A stretch of DNA of 64,000 bases. It comes from DATEGZ01 sp035279905 (lineage in GTDB: Bacteria; Acidobacteriota; Vicinamibacteria; Vicinamibacterales; SCN-69-37). Each line of letters begins with the position of its first letter. The first letter of the stretch is position 1. The translations under genes were made by a program, and so were the position numbers. Under the pieces are notes generated by a model. That model saw only the letters and a program-made list of their open reading frames with translations, did not search any database and was not told where the DNA came from. This document shows positions 59,157 to 64,000 of the stretch, piece after piece. The DNA lies in NCBI GenBank assembly GCA_035279905.1, contig DATEGZ010000116.1, positions 22,312 through 86,311 of the forward strand. The letters are read 5' to 3'.

Positions 59157-60086
59157 TTACCTGAACATGTTTTTCGCGACGAACCAGACGTTCGCCGGCC
59201 GCTCCGCGAGCCGCCGCATGTACCACGGGAACCAGTACTCGCCGTAGCTGATGAGGCAGCGCGTGCGAAGGCCCTGCTTGCCGAGCTGCATCTGGCGCGC
59301 GGTCTGGATGCCGTAGAGCATCGCGAACTCGTAGCGGCTCGTGGGGATCTTGCGCTCGGCGATCACGGTTTGCAGCTTTTCCTGCAGCGCGATGTCGTGC
59401 GTCGCGATGTGCAGCAGCGCACCCGGCTTGGCGGCGTCGTCCTGCAGCAGGCGGGACGCGAGCTTGAAGTAGTTGGCGTCGACGTCCGCCTTGTTGGGAT
59501 AGGCGAGGTTCGGCGGCTCGAGATACGCGCCTTTGACGAGGCGAATCGCGCTGCCGAGCGGCACGAGGCTCTCGATGTCCTTCTCGGTGCGGAAGAGGTA
59601 CGCCTGGATCGCGATGCCGACCTTGTCGGATTCCGCGCGCAGCCGCTTGAAGAGCGCGAGCGTGCCGTCGACGTACGGCGAGCTCTCCATGTCGAGCCAG
59701 AAGAACGTCTTCGTGGCCTCGCACTTGCGCAGCAGGCCGAGGCAGTACTTGAAGCAGACGTCCTGATTCTGATCGAAGCCGAGCTGCGTCGGCTTCACGG
59801 ACACGTGCGCGTCGATGCCGGCGGCCGCGATGAGATCGGCGACGCGCATGTAGTGATCGGAGACGTCCTTCGCTTCTTCGATCTTCGTGATGTTCTCGCC
59901 GAGCCGCGTGAGGATCGTGCCCAGCCCGGACGGCTTCAGCGCCTTGGCGGCCTCGATCGCGTCTTCGACCGTTTCGCCCGGCATGAACTTCACGACCGAG
60001 CGGCGGACGAACTTCGTGCGCATGGCGCGCTCGCGCAACCACGGGTTGGTTGACGCCCACAACAACGACTTTCGCATGACGGACAT
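59157..60086 (-). CDS. proline dehydrogenase
   Basis: 309 residues of the monofunctional PutA-domain type: beta/alpha barrel with VSVKPTQLGFD, FFWLDMESS, AIQAYLFRTEKDIE, IRLVKGAYLEPP, ATHDIAL and YEFAMLYGIQ, which hold the flavin- and proline-binding residues. Oxidises proline to pyrroline-5-carboxylate and reduces quinone. The P5C dehydrogenase is not in the window. Confidence 0.93.
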   Translation of the reverse strand: MSVMRKSLLWASTNPWLRERAMRTKFVRRSVVKFMPGETVEDAIEAAKALKPSGLGTILTRLGENITKIEEAKDVSDHYMRVADLIAAAGIDAHVSVKPTQLGFDQNQDVCFKYCLGLLRKCEATKTFFWLDMESSPYVDGTLALFKRLRAESDKVGIAIQAYLFRTEKDIESLVPLGSAIRLVKGAYLEPPNLAYPNKADVDANYFKLASRLLQDDAAKPGALLHIATHDIALQEKLQTVIAERKIPTSRYEFAMLYGIQTARQMQLGKQGLRTRCLISYGEYWFPWYMRRLAERPANVWFVAKNMFR

Positions 60087-60131
60087 TTAGTAGGTGACTC
60101 TCAGTGAAGGGACTGCGTCGATCGGAGGAAG

Positions 60132-60157
60132 GGGGTCGGGTCTCAGGACCCGACCCC
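60132..60157. terminator. 11-bp GC hairpin, likely terminator
   Basis: GGGGTCGGGTC at 60132-60142 pairs perfectly with GACCCGACCCC at 60147-60157 across a four-base loop. It lies 15 bases beyond the stop of the cytochrome gene (minus strand). No T tail is evident, so it may act as a stabilising or repeated hairpin instead. Confidence 0.5.
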
Positions 60158-60172
60158 AACTCATTTCAGCGT

Positions 60173-60604
60173 TTACAAACCGCCGCCGGCGGGCGCCGCG
60201 GTCAGCGGCTTCACCGCGCCGCGATGGCACGTGTAGCACGTGACTTTCGACTTGCCCGGCTCGGGCGCCGTGCCGACGTCCTTCAGGAAGTCGTCGTTGA
60301 TCGCCATCATCATCTTGATCATTTTTCTGGCGGTGGCCTTTTCCGGCTTGTCGTCCTTCGCCCGATCGGCCTGCGTTCCGACGTGGCAGTGATCGCACAT
60401 CACGCCCAGCCCGGAGGTGAACGTGCGCATGACGGCCACGACCTGCTGCTGGGTCATGTCCTTTGGAAGGACCTGGAGGTTCGTCGGCGCCGCGCCGCCG
60501 CGGCCTTGCTGCGGGGGCGGGGTCTGGGCCGACACCGAGGCCCGCACGGCCACGGCCAGGAGAGCGGCACACACGAGCACACTGAGACCAATCGATTGAC
60601 GCAT
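60173..60604 (-). CDS. exported diheme c-type cytochrome
   Basis: 143 residues with a signal peptide (to VSAQ near 27). Two CXXCH haem sites, CDHCH at 70-74 and CYTCH at 123-127, with methionines between them (MIKMMMAIN) for axial ligation. This spacing and the VGTQADRAKDDKPEKATAR segment match the photosynthetic reaction centre cytochrome c-like domain found in Acidobacteriota. Periplasmic electron carrier. Confidence 0.85.
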   Translation of the reverse strand: MRQSIGLSVLVCAALLAVAVRASVSAQTPPPQQGRGGAAPTNLQVLPKDMTQQQVVAVMRTFTSGLGVMCDHCHVGTQADRAKDDKPEKATARKMIKMMMAINDDFLKDVGTAPEPGKSKVTCYTCHRGAVKPLTAAPAGGGL

Positions 60605-60638
60605 TCCAGTCCTCCTTCGAGGGGACGAGGGAAAAATC

Positions 60639-63059
<2,421 letters not shown>

Positions 63060-63208
63060 ATTGTAGTACGGGCAAGAGCGATCAGCGAGAAACCCTCGTC
63101 ACCGAACCGGCTTCGCGCTGACGCTCATCGCGCCGCTCCGAGTCGGCGCGGACTGAGCCACGCAGCCGGCACTTGAAGACACGCATGCTGCGGTCGAGAG
63201 GAGTCGCG

Positions 63209-63368
63209 GCGGACGAATCGGAGTGCCGCGAACATGAGGCACGAAACCGGAGCGGAGGGAGCGAAGATTTCGAGGGCCGGCTCCGTAGGCCGGTCGTTCC
63301 CGCGGCCGGATAGGAGCGGCCCGAGTCGAATGCACGAAATCTGAGCGGACGGAGCGAACGGTTTCTCG
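63209..63368. repeat. direct repeats in the 460-base gap before the PadR gene
   Basis: Two imperfect copies of about 65 bases, centred on GCACGAAACCGGAGCGGA and GCACGAAATCTGAGCGGA, lie 92 bases apart. A CCGGCTCCGTAGGCCGG hairpin lies between them. Beyond this the gap from 63060 to 63522 holds only an AT-rich TGATTACAAT stretch near 63462-63472 that could be the PadR promoter. Confidence 0.6.
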
Positions 63369-63522
63369 CGGCATCTCCGCTGAGGGCCGCCGCGACTTCT
63401 CTCGAGCGCAGCGTGCTCATCGATGGAGTCCGACGCTTGCTCCTCGACGAACTCTGATTAAATTGATTACAATCGCCCCAACCAGAGCACCCTGACCGTC
63501 GTCCAAGTCTGCCGGAGGCTCC

Positions 63523-63885
63523 ATGCCACCCCGCGAGCGTGCCGACGTCGACCGACTGCTCCCCCTGCGCCCCGTGACGTTCCAGATCCTGCTGAGCCTC
63601 GCCGGCGGAGAGCGGCACGGCTACGGGATCACTCAGGACATCGCCGGCCGCACGTCCGCGAAGATGCGCCTGGAGCCCGGCAACCTCTATCGATCGCTCC
63701 GCACCATGCTCGACGACGGGTTGATCGAGGAATCCGAGCGCCGGCCCGCGCCCGACCTCGACGACGAGCGCCGGCGCTATTACCGGATCACGTTGCTCGG
63801 CCGCCGCGTGGCGGCCGCCGAGATCGCCCGCCTCGAAGCCGTCATCGCCGACGCCAAGGCCCGGAAGTGGCTGCGCGCGCGGTAA
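63523..63885 (+). CDS. PadR family regulator, paired with permease
   Basis: 120 residues: VTFQILLSLAGGERHGYGITQDI, GNLYRSLRTMLDDGLIEES and DERRRYYRITLLGRRVAAAE. Winged helix of the acidobacterial PadR type, third in the window. An ATTG-N4-CAAT inverted repeat at the presumed -10 (TACAAT) may be its operator. Followed by a permease gene. Confidence 0.9.
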   Translation: MPPRERADVDRLLPLRPVTFQILLSLAGGERHGYGITQDIAGRTSAKMRLEPGNLYRSLRTMLDDGLIEESERRPAPDLDDERRRYYRITLLGRRVAAAEIARLEAVIADAKARKWLRAR

Positions 63886-63895
63886 GCGTGTGACG

Positions 63896-64000
63896 ATGCT
63901 GTACCGCCTGTTGCTGCGCGCGTTTCCCGCGTCGTTCCGCGATCGCTTCGGCGACGACATGGCCGACGTCTTCGCGGATCGGCTGCGGGCCGCTCGCGCG
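63896..64000 (+). CDS. ADOP-type permease, N-terminal fragment (runs off the window)
   Basis: First 35 residues (YRLLLRAFPASFRDRFGDDM) match the soluble head of the 28931 permease (YRALLHLYPKSFRHEYGGEM). The ATG at 63896 is used by analogy; a GTG at 63890 is in frame. The gene continues past the window end. Confidence 0.8.
   Translation, partial: MLYRLLLRAFPASFRDRFGDDMADVFADRLRAARA

Overview
The window is one contiguous piece of a high-GC bacterial chromosome. The best fit is an Acidobacteriota genome of the Vicinamibacteria type. The grounds are three PadR-regulator plus large FtsX/MacB-type permease pairs (the acidobacterial duplicated orphan permease arrangement), carboxypeptidase-regulatory-domain secreted proteins, a DUF1080 protein, and many short palindromic intergenic repeats. 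This placement is inference from gene families; no rRNA gene is present, and I saw no tRNA gene or CRISPR array.

Layout. 0-9.3 kb: RraA-like and cupin genes, then a minus-strand run of small enzymes and secreted proteins (methyltransferase, VOC protein, serine hydrolase, DHFR-like reductase) with a duplicated gene of unknown function on either side of a secreted protein. 9.4-20.6 kb: an ArsR/SRPBCC pair and a patchwork of small, mostly minus-strand genes, including a YedYZ-like molybdenum pair, RidA, several SRPBCC proteins, DUF6064 and a nucleotidyltransferase. 20.7-24.2 kb: an exported aminotransferase, then DUF2442, GNAT and orphan genes separated by three attC-like spacers, which looks like an integron-type cassette cluster without an integrase. 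24.2-33.1 kb: type IIA topoisomerase B subunit, quinone oxidoreductase, DUF1801, DUF1080, and the first PadR/permease pair.

33.2-42.5 kb is a signalling and envelope block. A minus-strand partner-switching module (RsbW-like kinase, STAS antagonist, FHA-GAF-PP2C phosphatase) stands back to back with an ECF sigma factor. The sigma gene overlaps a membrane protein carrying 25 perfect-length nonapeptide repeats. A peptidase-propeller-barrel protein and a PrsW-type intramembrane protease follow on the same strand. 42.5-51.3 kb: 2-oxoglutarate dehydrogenase E2 and E1, the second PadR/permease pair, and fumarase, so this block is centred on the TCA cycle. 51.3-56.3 kb: an operon of PAP2 phosphatase, outer-membrane barrel, an exported kinase-like protein and an ATP/ADP-translocase-like carrier. 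56.3-64 kb: a large secreted regulatory-domain protein, proline dehydrogenase, a diheme cytochrome c, the type IIA topoisomerase A subunit, and the start of a third PadR/permease pair.

The most unusual signal is a set of 80-280 bp palindromic elements made of 7-10 bp tandem units. They lie directly against stop codons and several contain nested hairpins. Related sequences are also found in frame inside sucA and the E2 gene.
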